A DNA stretch of 64,000 nucleotides from Nocardia otitidiscaviarum NBRC 14405 (GTDB lineage: Bacteria; Actinomycetota; Actinomycetes; Mycobacteriales; Mycobacteriaceae): contig NZ_BAGD01000106.1 in NCBI RefSeq assembly GCF_000308635.1, forward strand, positions 237,358 through 301,357. The letters are read 5' to 3'. Below, in pieces: positions 42,730 to 50,811 of the stretch. A program made the position numbers and the translations under genes. Positions within the stretch are counted from its first letter, which is position 1. The number at the start of each line of letters is the position of its first letter. The notes below the pieces were generated by a model. It was not told where the DNA came from and made no database searches. It was given only the letters and a program-made list of their open reading frames with translations.

Positions 42730-43533
42730 GTGATCTACTTCGCAATGGGCTACTGGATCATCGCGCTGGCGTTGATCGTGTCGGCTTCGGGGGCGGCGGT
42801 CGGCCTGGCCTGCATCCGGCAGTCCACCAAGTCGGTGACCGCACGGTTCCGGTTCGTGTGGATGTTCGTGGCCGCCTGCTCCATCGGCGGCGTCGGCGTC
42901 GCCATGCCGATCTTCGTCTCCATGCTGGGTGTGGGGGCGCACGGCAGTCCGGTGCGCTACGACAGCATGCTGATCGCGGTCTTCTCGGCGCTGTCGGGGA
43001 CCACAGTGCTGGCCGCGCTCGTCATCGCCGGGCGCACGCTGAACTGGGTGCGGCTGGGGATCGGAGCGGCGGTGATGGGCGCGGGACTCGGCTCCATGGA
43101 ACTGGTCGTGCTGCTGGCGGTGCACGTCCAGGGCGAGGTGGAGCGCAATGTGCTGTCGATCATCGCGGTGTACGCCATCGCGCTGGTGCTGTCGGTGGCG
43201 GTGCTGTGGTTCAGCCTCACCGTGCGCTCATCGCTGCTGATGCTGGGCGGTGCCGCCCTGTGGGCACTGGTCGTGACGGGTATGCACTACACCGGCCTGG
43301 TCGGCGTCAGTTTCGACGTCGACCATGCCGCGCCGACCCCGGAGGGTGTGGACCTGTTCAGCTTCTTCGTGCCGTTCTTCATCATCGGCTCACTGGCGCT
43401 GGCGATTCCGATCACGGCCATTCTGGTCGCCCCGGACCGCCGGGAATCCGGTGCGGTGCCCGCGCTGTCGCCGGTCGGTGACGCCCGCGAGCGGGGTGCG
43501 GCCGCCGACCGCATCCCGGAAGCGGTGCGCTGA
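42730..43533 (+). CDS. MHYT-domain integral membrane protein downstream of conservon
   Basis: A 267-residue protein with seven or so transmembrane helices and MHYT-type sensor architecture. Only the third copy of the motif is intact (TGMHYTGLVG, about 180-190); the other two look diverged (GVGVAMPIF and GLGSMELVVL). MHYT domains are proposed to bind copper and sense O2, CO or NO. No GGDEF/EAL follows, so output may go through the adjacent conservon. GTG 42730, GGGAG upstream. Confidence 0.8.
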   Translation: MIYFAMGYWIIALALIVSASGAAVGLACIRQSTKSVTARFRFVWMFVAACSIGGVGVAMPIFVSMLGVGAHGSPVRYDSMLIAVFSALSGTTVLAALVIAGRTLNWVRLGIGAAVMGAGLGSMELVVLLAVHVQGEVERNVLSIIAVYAIALVLSVAVLWFSLTVRSSLLMLGGAALWALVVTGMHYTGLVGVSFDVDHAAPTPEGVDLFSFFVPFFIIGSLALAIPITAILVAPDRRESGAVPALSPVGDARERGAAADRIPEAVR

Positions 43534-43583
43534 ACCGACTTCCGATATCGCCCGGAGCGAGGTAGCCCCGGGCCCGCCGGGCC

Positions 43584-43611
43584 GGGCCGGACCGTGTGAT
43601 CGGTCCGGCCC
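43584..43611. terminator. hairpin terminator after MHYT gene
   Basis: An 11-bp perfect stem (43584-43594 with 43601-43611) and a 6-nt loop between the MHYT gene and the convergent VOC gene. Confidence 0.75.
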
Positions 43612-43640
43612 TCGGCGTATGCGCGTACCATGACGCCGGG

Positions 43641-44447
43641 TCACCCGATCGGGTCGGGCAGCTCGCCGACGGCCCGGCTCGGGTCCGACAGCGCGAACAG
43701 CTCCCCCTGCGGTGCGGCCAGAATCGCCATCCGGCCGAAGGGCCCGTCCGCCGGGGCGAGCAGTACGGTCGCGCCGAGTTCCTCGGCCCGCGCGACCCCT
43801 TCGTCGATACCGTCGTATCGGAACCAGGTGAGCCAGTACGGGCGCGCGGGCGCGTCGCCGTCCCGGCTGGCGTCGCTGATACCCCCCGTGCCCTCCGCGC
43901 GGCCGGGCGGGGCGAACACCGCGTAGCGCATCACCTCGTTGTCGTATTCGGTGTAGCCGAAACCGAAGACGTCGGCGTAGAACCGCTTGGCGGCCTCGTA
44001 GGCGCCGGTGTGCAGATCGTTCCACAGGTACGCGCCGTGCTCGTTGTGGACGGCGGCCCCGTTGTGCGCCCGCGCCTCCCACACCGCGAACGGCGCGCCG
44101 GTGACATCGACGGCGACGAACATGCGCCCGGAATCCAGGACGTCGAACGGCGGCAGCAGCAGCGTGCCACCGGCCTCGCGCACCCGTTCGGCGGTGGCGT
44201 CGGCGCTCTCGACCGCGAAGTAGGTGGTCCACGCCGCGGGCATGCCCGATTCGGGTGTGGGTCCGATGCCCGCGACGGCCCGGCCCTCCCGCAGCGCCAT
44301 CAGATAGCCGCCGGGTTCCTGGTCGGCGCCCTGCACATCCCAACCGAACAGTCCGGCGTAGAACGTCCCGGCCGCGGCCGGATCGTCCACGTGGCAGTCG
44401 ACCCAGCACGGCGTGCCGGGTGGCCAGGCTGCGCTGCGAATAGGCAT
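43641..44447 (-). CDS. VOC (glyoxalase/bleomycin-resistance fold) family protein, two domains
   Basis: A 268-residue protein with two vicinal oxygen chelate repeats. The first begins WVDCHVDDPAAAGTFYAGLFGW and the second WNDLHTGAYEAAKRFYADVFGF. Each contains the F-Y-x-x-x-F-G-W/F pattern. No conserved metal-ligand set is obvious. Members include dioxygenases and ring-cleavage proteins; the substrate is unknown. Alone on its strand. Confidence 0.82.
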   Translation of the reverse strand: MPIRSAAWPPGTPCWVDCHVDDPAAAGTFYAGLFGWDVQGADQEPGGYLMALREGRAVAGIGPTPESGMPAAWTTYFAVESADATAERVREAGGTLLLPPFDVLDSGRMFVAVDVTGAPFAVWEARAHNGAAVHNEHGAYLWNDLHTGAYEAAKRFYADVFGFGYTEYDNEVMRYAVFAPPGRAEGTGGISDASRDGDAPARPYWLTWFRYDGIDEGVARAEELGATVLLAPADGPFGRMAILAAPQGELFALSDPSRAVGELPDPIG

Positions 44448-44637
44448 CGATCGTCTCCGTTTCCATATCGCGACAAGTGATCTCGAGTGTTCGGGGCCGA
44501 ATCAGACCGCTCCCCCTGCGACGTGATGCCGGTCACACGGCCGCACCAAGTCAACCACCCGAATGCGACGAATTCCCGAACTGGCCGATTTCCGGATGCA
44601 CGGGCGGCGGCGCGTCTCGCGAATTACAGTGGGAAGC

Positions 44638-45624
44638 ATGCGTTTCGGGCTGGACTACGCAGGAGGTCGGCCCGGTGGTGCTGCGATCCGGGCCGCGGGT
44701 TTCGATTTCGTCGTCCGCTACCTCTCCGACGGCGGCCCCACCCTGCCCGGCAAGCTGCTCACCCCTGCCGAGGCCGATGACCTGCGCGCACACGGTATTT
44801 CGATCGTCTCCAACTGGGAGACCTACGCCACCCGCATGCTCGACGGCTACGGCGCCGGGGTCACCGACGCGCGGGCCGCGCTGGCGCAGGTGCTGCGCTG
44901 CGGCGGCCGCCGCGATCGGCCCATCTACTTCTCCGTGGACTTCGATGCCACCCCGCAGCAGCAGGCGCCCATCAACGCCTACCTGGACGGCGCGGCCAGT
45001 GTGCTGGGCCGTGAGAACACCGGGATCTACGGCGGCTACTGGCCGATCAGCCGCGCCCTGGACATGGGCACCGCCACCTGGGCGTGGCAGACGGTGGCCT
45101 GGTCGGGCAACAACCTCGAACCGCGACGGCACATCCTGCAGCACGCCACCCAGGTGGACGTGAACGGTGTGCGCTGCGATGTGAACACCACCGACCGAGC
45201 CGATTTCGGCCAATGGGACTTCGAACAGGAGGATGCGGATTTGACACCCGAACAGGAGGCGATTCTGCGCGACGTGCAGATCCAGTTGCGGGGTCCGGGC
45301 CTGTCCGGGTGGCCGCAGTTGGGCACCGATCCGGAGGGGCGGTACCGCACCGTGGTGGACGGCCTCGCCGCCGCGCTGGATCACATCGACGAATTGCGCA
45401 CGGAGATCAGCGAACTGGAGGCGACCACCGCGGAGCTGGTCAAAGAGGTCGAACGCCTGTCCGGCCCGCACTGGCCGTGGCCGTTCTCGCTCATCGAGGG
45501 ACCGGCCACCGCGGTCGGCAATCGCATCGAACAACTACTGCCGGATCTGCCGCTGCCGGGCTGGGGCGACGACGGTGACGACCGGGCCCCGAAGGCCGCG
45601 GAAACGCCGGAAAAACGCCCCTGA
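44638..45624 (+). CDS. DUF1906 glycoside-hydrolase-like protein
   Basis: A 328-residue protein. The N-terminal 200 residues are DUF1906, a TIM-barrel GH25-like fold (FGLDYAGGRP, VRYLSDGG, YFSVDFDATP, YGGYWPISRAL). A C-terminal coiled-coil-like region (TEISELEATTAELVKEVERL) and an acidic tail follow. It may act on cell-wall glycan or be a phage-derived endolysin-like protein. No signal peptide is seen, which fits a domesticated or injected enzyme. Start ATG 44638 is preceded by GTGGGA. Confidence 0.75.
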   Translation: MRFGLDYAGGRPGGAAIRAAGFDFVVRYLSDGGPTLPGKLLTPAEADDLRAHGISIVSNWETYATRMLDGYGAGVTDARAALAQVLRCGGRRDRPIYFSVDFDATPQQQAPINAYLDGAASVLGRENTGIYGGYWPISRALDMGTATWAWQTVAWSGNNLEPRRHILQHATQVDVNGVRCDVNTTDRADFGQWDFEQEDADLTPEQEAILRDVQIQLRGPGLSGWPQLGTDPEGRYRTVVDGLAAALDHIDELRTEISELEATTAELVKEVERLSGPHWPWPFSLIEGPATAVGNRIEQLLPDLPLPGWGDDGDDRAPKAAETPEKRP

Positions 45625-45635
45625 ACTGGCGATGA

Positions 45636-45665
45636 GCGGGTTCTCCGGTAATCCGGAGAACCCGC
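45636..45665. terminator. hairpin terminator
   Basis: A perfect 13-bp stem (45636-45648 with 45653-45665) and loop TAAT, 12 bp after the DUF1906 stop. Confidence 0.9.
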
Positions 45666-45775
45666 CCTCGGCCACGAGAATACCGCCGCCAGGACACGAG
45701 CTCATTACTTCCAGAGGACTTTTTGACAGCTCAGTCGCCATTGCGGCGAAAAGACCATATGCCACAACATGGACA

Positions 45776-45808
45776 AAGGCGTCGAACCGCGGTGCGGTTC
45801 GACGCCTT
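45776..45808. terminator. hairpin terminator of C-minus ribosomal operon
   Basis: A perfect 15-bp stem (45776-45790 with 45794-45808) and loop GGT. It lies 100 bp beyond the rpmF stop on the minus strand and terminates that operon. Confidence 0.88.
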
Positions 45809-45907
45809 CGGCTTTCAGTCCCTGCCCGGACCGTCGGCTTCGTTCCGGTCTATCGGGACATCCGGGCATTCCGTATCAGTGATACGCGTCGCGTATCGAT
45901 CGCTACC

Positions 45908-46081
45908 TCAGAGCTTGTCGAGATCGACCAGTCCGCGGCGCACGGCGGGCACCAGTCGGCGCGGCACCTTGTGTACGACACCGTTCACCGTGACCGGGAC
46001 CAGATCCGGCGGCGTCGCCTTCCACTGCGACCGACGGCTGCGGGTATTGGACCGGGACATCTTCCGCTTCGGAACCGCCAT
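45908..46081 (-). CDS. rpmF: 50S ribosomal protein L32, zinc-independent paralog
   Basis: A 57-residue L32 (MAVPKRKMSRSNTRSRRSQW). The four Cys of zinc-binding L32 are absent, giving the C-minus form made when zinc is scarce. The last gene of the minus-strand arm of the divergon. ATG directly follows the L31 stop region. Confidence 0.92.
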   Translation of the reverse strand: MAVPKRKMSRSNTRSRRSQWKATPPDLVPVTVNGVVHKVPRRLVPAVRRGLVDLDKL

Positions 46082-46082
46082 C

Positions 46083-46355
46083 TCAGTTCTCCTCTCCCTG
46101 CGTCGCGCGGCGACGCTTGCCGTAGCGGCGCTCGAACTTCTCCACCCGTCCGGCGGTGTCCAGCAGGCGCTGCGCACCGGTCCAGAACGGATGTGAGTCC
46201 GAGGTCACGTCGACCACCAGCAGCGGGTAGGTGTTGCCGTCCTCCCACTCCACGGTGCGGTCCGAGGTGGCGGTGGAGCGGGTCAGGAACCGCTTGCCGG
46301 TGTTGTTGTCCTGGAATACCACCGGGTGGTAGTCCGGGTGGATACCTGGCTTCAT
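46083..46355 (-). CDS. rpmE2: 50S ribosomal protein L31 type B, zinc-independent
   Basis: A 90-residue type B L31 (MKPGIHPDYHPVVFQDNNTG, then TSDSHPFWTGAQRLLDTAGR). It lacks the CxxC zinc site of type A. Such proteins replace the zinc form under Zur control. One base before the rpmF ATG and 4 bp after the CobW-like gene. Confidence 0.92.
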   Translation of the reverse strand: MKPGIHPDYHPVVFQDNNTGKRFLTRSTATSDRTVEWEDGNTYPLLVVDVTSDSHPFWTGAQRLLDTAGRVEKFERRYGKRRRATQGEEN

Positions 46356-46359
46356 CGCA

Positions 46360-47685
46360 TTACCTTTCGTTGGAACGGTTGTCGCCGGTGGCGGGGCCGG
46401 ACGATTCGGTGCCGACCGAGCGGGTCTCCTCGGACGCCTCGCACGGGTCCTCGTGCCAGTCCCCGAAGGGGTCCTCCCACTGCGCGACTCGCTCGGGGGC
46501 GCGCCGCACGAGGCGCAGTTCGTCCTCGTCGACCAGCGCCCAGTGCAGGGCCTCGCGGATGGTGTTCGGCTCGGCGTCGTGGGCGAGGATCACCAGGGAG
46601 ATGTCGCGATCGCCGAAATCCGGATCCCAGCGCAGTGCGGCCATCGCCACTCGGTCCGGGTCCGCCTGCGTCCGTTCGGATTCGGTCATGGCGGCCAGCC
46701 ACTTCCCGGCGCTGCCGACCCGCAGGCCGCCGCCCGCGGACTCCAGCCACACCACCTCGTCGGGCTGGGTGGCCAGCCAGACGCGGCCGCGCGCGGTGAC
46801 CACACCCTCGAACAGGACGTCCAGCGCGGAGTGCAGACGCTCCGGGTGGAAGGGGCGGTCGGTGGCGAATTCGATGAGGGTGACGCCGTTCTCGGTGTCG
46901 AGCGGCGGCTCGCCGCGCAGCAGCGGGGCGTGCGCGCCGAAGCTGCGGCCGCGCCGGGCGTCGGCGGGAATCTGCTCGAGCAGGGCGCGCAGGTCGGTGC
47001 CGGACGCGCCGTCCGGGTCGGCCACCCACAGCACCGGCGCGAGCGGCACCAGCCGGTCGAGGACGGCGGCCAGGCGGGCCTGTTCCAGCGCGTCCACCGC
47101 GCCCACCTCGACGGCGATGACGGCATCGGCGAACTCGACCTGGCCGACCGCCAGCTGGGCGACGGTGCGCTCGTCGTCGGTGGTGACGTGGCCGCGGTCG
47201 GCGAGCGTGTCGTCACCGGTGGCGTCGGTCAGCCAGTCGCGGGCGTCCACGCAGGTGAGCACGGCCTCGATGCGCACGCTGCGCCCGGCCGGACCGTCCA
47301 CGCGGCCGTGCACACCGGTGACGGTCACATTCTCGATGGCCTGACAGACCGCCTCGGCCTCGAACGCCGGATCCAGGGCGAGCACGATGCGCCGCACCGA
47401 ATCACGCTGTCCCAGTACGCACAGGTAGGGCAGCAGGTCGGCGCGCAGGGTGCAGGAGACACAGCCGTGCGCGAGTTCGAGGATGGTCTCGCTCCCCCGG
47501 CCCTCGCTGTGCACGATCCGGCGGACCACGCCTTGGCGCAGTTCACTCAGGTCGTGGCGGACCACGACGGTGCCCGGCTCCGCGAGTTCACCCGCGATCT
47601 GGTCCACGCCCGCGGCGGCACGCCCCGGCAGGCCCGCGACCACGAGCACGGGCTTGCGGTCGTCGTGCATCCCCGGCACCACCAT
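46360..47685 (-). CDS. CobW/COG0523-like protein with degenerate P-loop (Mrf/Rv0106-like)
   Basis: A 441-residue COG0523-type protein, operon-linked to zinc-independent ribosomal proteins. The COG0523 metal-binding C-x-C-C motif is reduced to CVSCT (about Cys75/Cys78). The expected P-loop GxxGxGK(S/T) near residue 18 is replaced by AGLPGRAAAG, so ATP/GTP binding by it is doubtful. FHPERLHSALDVLF and VVWLESAGGGLRVGSAGKWL are typical. Mycobacterial relatives are linked to zinc-starvation ribosome hibernation (Mrf). ATG 47685 is preceded by GGAAGAGG. A Zur-like box lies just upstream. Confidence 0.8.
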   Translation of the reverse strand: MVVPGMHDDRKPVLVVAGLPGRAAAGVDQIAGELAEPGTVVVRHDLSELRQGVVRRIVHSEGRGSETILELAHGCVSCTLRADLLPYLCVLGQRDSVRRIVLALDPAFEAEAVCQAIENVTVTGVHGRVDGPAGRSVRIEAVLTCVDARDWLTDATGDDTLADRGHVTTDDERTVAQLAVGQVEFADAVIAVEVGAVDALEQARLAAVLDRLVPLAPVLWVADPDGASGTDLRALLEQIPADARRGRSFGAHAPLLRGEPPLDTENGVTLIEFATDRPFHPERLHSALDVLFEGVVTARGRVWLATQPDEVVWLESAGGGLRVGSAGKWLAAMTESERTQADPDRVAMAALRWDPDFGDRDISLVILAHDAEPNTIREALHWALVDEDELRLVRRAPERVAQWEDPFGDWHEDPCEASEETRSVGTESSGPATGDNRSNER

Positions 47686-47695
47686 CACCTCTTCC

Positions 47696-47711
47696 GATAA
47701 CGATTTTCATT
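47696..47711. promoter_or_regulatory. Zur-like box, minus-strand arm
   Basis: GATAACGATTTTCATT, 8-26 bp upstream of the CobW-like start. It is 13 of 16 identical to the other box. Zinc-dependent repression by Zur is the likely reading. Confidence 0.7.
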
Positions 47712-47750
47712 TACCGGAAGGTAACGGTACATTGTCCGGCAGGCATTGTC

Positions 47751-47766
47751 GAAAACGATTGTCATC
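47751..47766. promoter_or_regulatory. Zur-like box, plus-strand arm
   Basis: GAAAACGATTGTCATC, about 20 bp upstream of the rpmB start and 55 bp from the first box. Same orientation and similar core AACGATT. Confidence 0.7.
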
Positions 47767-47786
47767 AACAACTGGAAGGGAGTGAC

Positions 47787-48023
47787 ATGTCGGCCATCTG
47801 CCAGGTCACCGGGCGCAAACCGGGATTCGGCAAGTCCGTATCGCACTCGCACAAGCGGACGAACCGGCGGTGGAACCCCAATATCCAGCGCAAGACCTAC
47901 TACCTGCCCAGTGAGGACCGGCGCATCACGCTGACCGTCTCCACCAAGGGCATCAAAACCATCGACCGCGACGGGATCGAGGCCGTGGTGGCCCGGCTCC
48001 GGGCGCGCGGCGAGAAGATCTAG
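47787..48023 (+). CDS. rpmB: 50S ribosomal protein L28, zinc-independent paralog
   Basis: A 78-residue L28 (MSAICQVTGRKPGFGKSVSH, then HKRTNRRWNPNIQ). The CxxC of the zinc form is CQVTG here, so the second Cys is lost. First gene of the plus-strand operon, followed 11 bp later by L33. RBS GGAAGGGAG. Confidence 0.93.
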   Translation: MSAICQVTGRKPGFGKSVSHSHKRTNRRWNPNIQRKTYYLPSEDRRITLTVSTKGIKTIDRDGIEAVVARLRARGEKI

Positions 48024-48034
48024 GAAGGCCACCG

Positions 48035-48205
48035 ATGGCATCCAAGTCGACCGAGCTGCGTCCGGTCATCAAGCTCAAGTCCACCGCGGGCACCGGATAC
48101 ACCTACGTCACCCGCAAGAACCGCCGCAACGATCCCGACCGGATGGTGCTCAAGAAGTACGACCCGGTGGTGCGCAAGCACGTCGACTTCCGTGAGGAGC
48201 GCTGA
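48035..48205 (+). CDS. rpmG: 50S ribosomal protein L33, zinc-independent paralog
   Basis: A 56-residue L33 (MASKSTELRPVIKLKSTAGT, KNRRNDPDRMVLKKYDP). Contains no Cys, unlike the zinc-ribbon L33. Between rpmB and rpsN in the C-minus operon. Confidence 0.9.
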   Translation: MASKSTELRPVIKLKSTAGTGYTYVTRKNRRNDPDRMVLKKYDPVVRKHVDFREER

Positions 48206-48206
48206 C

Positions 48207-48512
48207 GTGGCCAAGAAGTCCAAGATCGAGAAGAACGAGCGGCGCAAGATCGTGGTGGCGCGCTACGCCGAACGGCGGGCCGAGCTCAAGGAGCTCATCC
48301 GCAAGCCCACCACCTCCGACGCCGACCGCGCCGCCGCACAGACCGCCCTGCAGAAACTGCCGCGCGATGCCAGTCCGGTACGCTTGCGCAATCGGGACGC
48401 CTCGGATGGACGCCCACGCGGCCATCTCCGGAAGTTCGGTCTCTCGCGCGTGCGCGTGCGCGAGATGGCACACCGGGGCGAACTGCCCGGTGTGCACAAA
48501 TCGAGCTGGTAA
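48207..48512 (+). CDS. rpsN: 30S ribosomal protein S14, zinc-independent paralog
   Basis: A 101-residue S14 (MAKKSKIEKNERRKIVVARY, then RNRDASDGRPRGHLRKFGLS). The long, Cys-free form, as opposed to the 61-residue zinc-binding one. GTG start one base after the rpmG stop. Operon member. Confidence 0.93.
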   Translation: MAKKSKIEKNERRKIVVARYAERRAELKELIRKPTTSDADRAAAQTALQKLPRDASPVRLRNRDASDGRPRGHLRKFGLSRVRVREMAHRGELPGVHKSSW

Positions 48513-48545
48513 GCAACCACATCTGGTGAGTAAGGAACCGCTGAC

Positions 48546-48800
48546 ATGGCAGTGAAGCGAGCACCGTCGAAGAAGGTCCGCGCTGAGCAGGCCCGACGTC
48601 CGAAGAAGAACCCCCTGATCGCCGCCGGTATCGAAACCGTCGACTACAAGGACGTGAACCTGCTCCGCACGTTCATCTCCGACCGCGGCAAGATTCGCAG
48701 CCGCCGGGTCACCGGGCTGACACCGCAGCAGCAGCGACAGGTCGCCGTCGCGGTGAAGAACGCGCGGGAGATGGCGTTGCTGCCGTTCACCAGCCGCTGA
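48546..48800 (+). CDS. rpsR: 30S ribosomal protein S18, zinc-independent paralog
   Basis: An 84-residue S18 (IETVDYKDVNLLRTFISDRG, KIRSRRVTGLTPQQQRQVAV). Cys-free C-minus variant. Last gene of the plus-strand arm. Confidence 0.93.
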   Translation: MAVKRAPSKKVRAEQARRPKKNPLIAAGIETVDYKDVNLLRTFISDRGKIRSRRVTGLTPQQQRQVAVAVKNAREMALLPFTSR

Positions 48801-48824
48801 CGCGGCCGTCGGACGTAAATGGTT

Positions 48825-48854
48825 GAGCCCCCGATGCTTTCGCATCGGGGGCTC
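48825..48854. terminator. hairpin terminator of C-minus plus-strand operon
   Basis: A 13-bp perfect stem (48825-48837 with 48842-48854) and loop TTTC, 24 bp beyond rpsR, between the convergent rpsR and SRPBCC genes. Confidence 0.85.
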
Positions 48855-48880
48855 GATGCGTTTCGCTGGACCCGGCGGGG

Positions 48881-49363
48881 TCAGACGGTGGCTTTCTCGG
48901 CTTCGCGGATGGCGCGGGCGAGGGTGGCGGTGGCGTAGCGGCGCCAGAGGGGGGCGACGACGTAGCGGACGAGGCGGGTGCGGCCGGGGTGGGGGAAGAA
49001 GGAATAGGTCCAGCGGACAAGGGAATTGCGGCCTGCGGGGGTGAAGGTCCACTCGCCGTCGACCTTGGCCACCAGGCGGCGCATGGTGCCGGTGAATTCG
49101 GTCAGTTCGTAGCTGAAGTGGCGGGCGCGGGTGTAGCCGGTGAGTTCCTCCCGGGCGGTGGAACCGTCGGAGAGGACGACGGTGCGGGTATTGCCCGCGG
49201 TATCCCACGGGCCGGACTGGTCGCGCACCTCGCGGACGGCGGGCAGTGGACCCATGCCGGTGAAGATGGTGGGCAGATCGATGGGGGCGATCACCTCCAT
49301 GGCCGTCGCCGCCGAGGTGCGACAGGTGGATTCGACGGTGACCGGAACGTAGCCGAGGCTCAT
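48881..49363 (-). CDS. SRPBCC family protein
   Basis: A 160-residue START/Bet v 1-like lipid- or ligand-binding protein. The pattern VESTCRTSAATAMEVIAPIDLPTIF, TVVLSDGSTAREELTGYTRA and GEWTFTPAGRNSLVRWTYSF is that of SRPBCC proteins such as polyketide cyclase-like ones. Ligand unknown. I chose ATG 49363; an alternative lies three codons upstream. Confidence 0.78.
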   Translation of the reverse strand: MSLGYVPVTVESTCRTSAATAMEVIAPIDLPTIFTGMGPLPAVREVRDQSGPWDTAGNTRTVVLSDGSTAREELTGYTRARHFSYELTEFTGTMRRLVAKVDGEWTFTPAGRNSLVRWTYSFFPHPGRTRLVRYVVAPLWRRYATATLARAIREAEKATV

Positions 49364-49393
49364 GGCACACATTGTGCCGGGAAGTTTGCCGAC

Positions 49394-49441
49394 GCGCCCG
49401 GAACGAGAAGAGCCCCAGCGCCTTTGACGCCGGGGCTCGAT
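49394..49441. terminator. imperfect hairpin, weak terminator
   Basis: An imperfect stem around GAGCCCC...GGGGCTC, with a mismatch near the loop, 24 bp beyond the LysM/lectin gene stop on the minus strand. Confidence 0.45.
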
Positions 49442-49464
49442 GCTCGTTCCGCGCGACCGGGCGG

Positions 49465-50025
49465 TTACGGGATGGTCAGCACCTGGCCGACATTGATCAG
49501 GTCCGGATTGTCGATGCCGCTGGCCGACGCGATCTCGGGGTAGCGGTTGCCGTCACCGTAGTACTGCTCGGCGATGGCCCACAGGGTCTCACCGGGAGCG
49601 ACGGTGTGGGTGCGCACCTCCGGAGCCGGCGGCGGGGCCGGGGCCTCCGCCGCGGGGGCCGCGACGGCCTCCGGCTCGGCCTGGATCGGGTTGTCGGTAT
49701 TGGTGCCCGACGACCACAGCGCGCCGCCGTCCTTGCCGTACAGCACGACATTGCGGTCGGGCTGTACGACCAGCCGGTCCGCGTCCTTGCCATTGGTCTC
49801 GGTGGACCAGGCCGCGCCCTCACCCTTGTACAGCACGAAGTTGCCGTCCGCCTGCAGCACGGCCCGCTCGACACCCTGATCGTGAGTGGAGGTGTGCCAG
49901 ACGACATTGCCGTCCGGCTCCGTCAGCACGAGGTTGCCATCATTCTGCAGAGTCAGGGTGTAGGCACCACCCTTCAGGGACTGACCGAGCCCAAGTTCTT
50001 CGCCTACATGCAACGCGTCGCCCAC
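49465..50025 (-). CDS. bulb-type lectin and LysM domain protein
   Basis: A 186-residue protein. Residues about 1-110 are a mannose-binding bulb (B_lectin) fold with repeated QxDGNxVL patterns (TLQNDGNLVL, LQADGNFVLY, VQPDRNVVLYG). An Ala/Pro-rich linker follows. The C-terminal LysM (about 135-185, HTVAPGETLWAIAEQYYGDG) binds peptidoglycan. There is no Sec signal, so export may be non-classical. The GTG 50025 start (MGDALHVGE) with AAAGGA upstream is preferred to ATG 50088. Confidence 0.8.
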   Translation of the reverse strand: MGDALHVGEELGLGQSLKGGAYTLTLQNDGNLVLTEPDGNVVWHTSTHDQGVERAVLQADGNFVLYKGEGAAWSTETNGKDADRLVVQPDRNVVLYGKDGGALWSSGTNTDNPIQAEPEAVAAPAAEAPAPPPAPEVRTHTVAPGETLWAIAEQYYGDGNRYPEIASASGIDNPDLINVGQVLTIP

Positions 50026-50231
50026 GATGCGTCCTTTCGGAGGGGGGATCTTCGGTAAATCGATGGCGGGAGAAGTGCATTCGCGCATCTGCCGAACAGG
50101 CTACTGCTCGGACGCCGCGCACCGGGGAGATACGCGCCGCATCCGATGAGATTTTGACGACGCTTCGCCAGAAGTTCGCCGGAGGATCGGACCGGACGTG
50201 TGGAATCGGCCGGACGATTAGGGTTGGGGCC

Positions 50232-50690
50232 ATGTACGGGAATTGGGGACGCCGCTTCGCCGCGGCCACGACCGCCGGGCTGCTGAGCCTGACGATCGCC
50301 GCCTGCTCGAGCTCGGACGACAACGCCGACACGCCGCGCGGCACCACCGCCTCCACGACGGAGACCACACCCACCGAAGCCCCCGAAGGTCAGCTGGGCC
50401 GGGCCTTCACCGCCGACCCGACCATCGTCAACCCCCGCCCCATCCCCTTCGACAGCTGGACCCGCCTCGCCCCCGACAAGATCGCGGTGAACTTCCAGAC
50501 CGGCTCCCCGGAGTGCTACGGCGTGGACGCCACCACCACCGAGACCGACGAATCGGTCACGGTGGAACTGCGCGCCGGAACCCGGCCCGAAGCGGTGGGT
50601 CGGATGTGCACCATGATCGCGGTGTTCGGCACCCTCGAGATCCAGCTGGAGAAACCGCTGGGCGACCGAACAGTGTTGAGCGCCAAGTAG
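50232..50690 (+). CDS. lipoprotein, hypothetical
   Basis: A 152-residue lipoprotein with a signal peptide ending in lipobox LTIAAC (Cys25), a Ser/Thr/Asp linker, and a globular part with two Cys (ECYGVD and GRMCTM). The C-terminal part has the look of DUF-type secreted proteins. The 14-bp tandem duplication after it includes its stop codon. Confidence 0.65.
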   Translation: MYGNWGRRFAAATTAGLLSLTIAACSSSDDNADTPRGTTASTTETTPTEAPEGQLGRAFTADPTIVNPRPIPFDSWTRLAPDKIAVNFQTGSPECYGVDATTTETDESVTVELRAGTRPEAVGRMCTMIAVFGTLEIQLEKPLGDRTVLSAK

Positions 50691-50710
50691 ACAGCGCCAA
50701 GTAGACAGCG
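50679..50710. repeat. 14-bp tandem duplication spanning a stop codon
   Basis: AGCGCCAAGTAGAC is present at 50679-50692 and 50693-50706, with a third partial copy AGCG. The first copy includes the lipoprotein TAG stop. A short replication-slippage event is likely. Confidence 0.7.
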
Positions 50711-50764
50711 ACCCGTAGAAACAGCGCCGACTAGAGGCCGAGTAGAGACAGCGCCCGGAAAGCA

Positions 50765-50801
50765 GCCGAGCCGGTACGCGTCACCCGCGTACCGGCTCGG
50801 C
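50765..50801. terminator. hairpin terminator of purH/lipoprotein
   Basis: A perfect 16-bp stem (50765-50780 with 50786-50801) and 5-nt loop, between convergent genes (lipoprotein and purH). Confidence 0.85.
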
Positions 50802-50811
50802 GAATCGTCGG

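Noticed and set aside
45723..45728. Consensus -35 TTGACA between DUF1906 and rpmF
   Set aside because: No -10 at a proper distance and both flanking genes end there, so it is probably chance.
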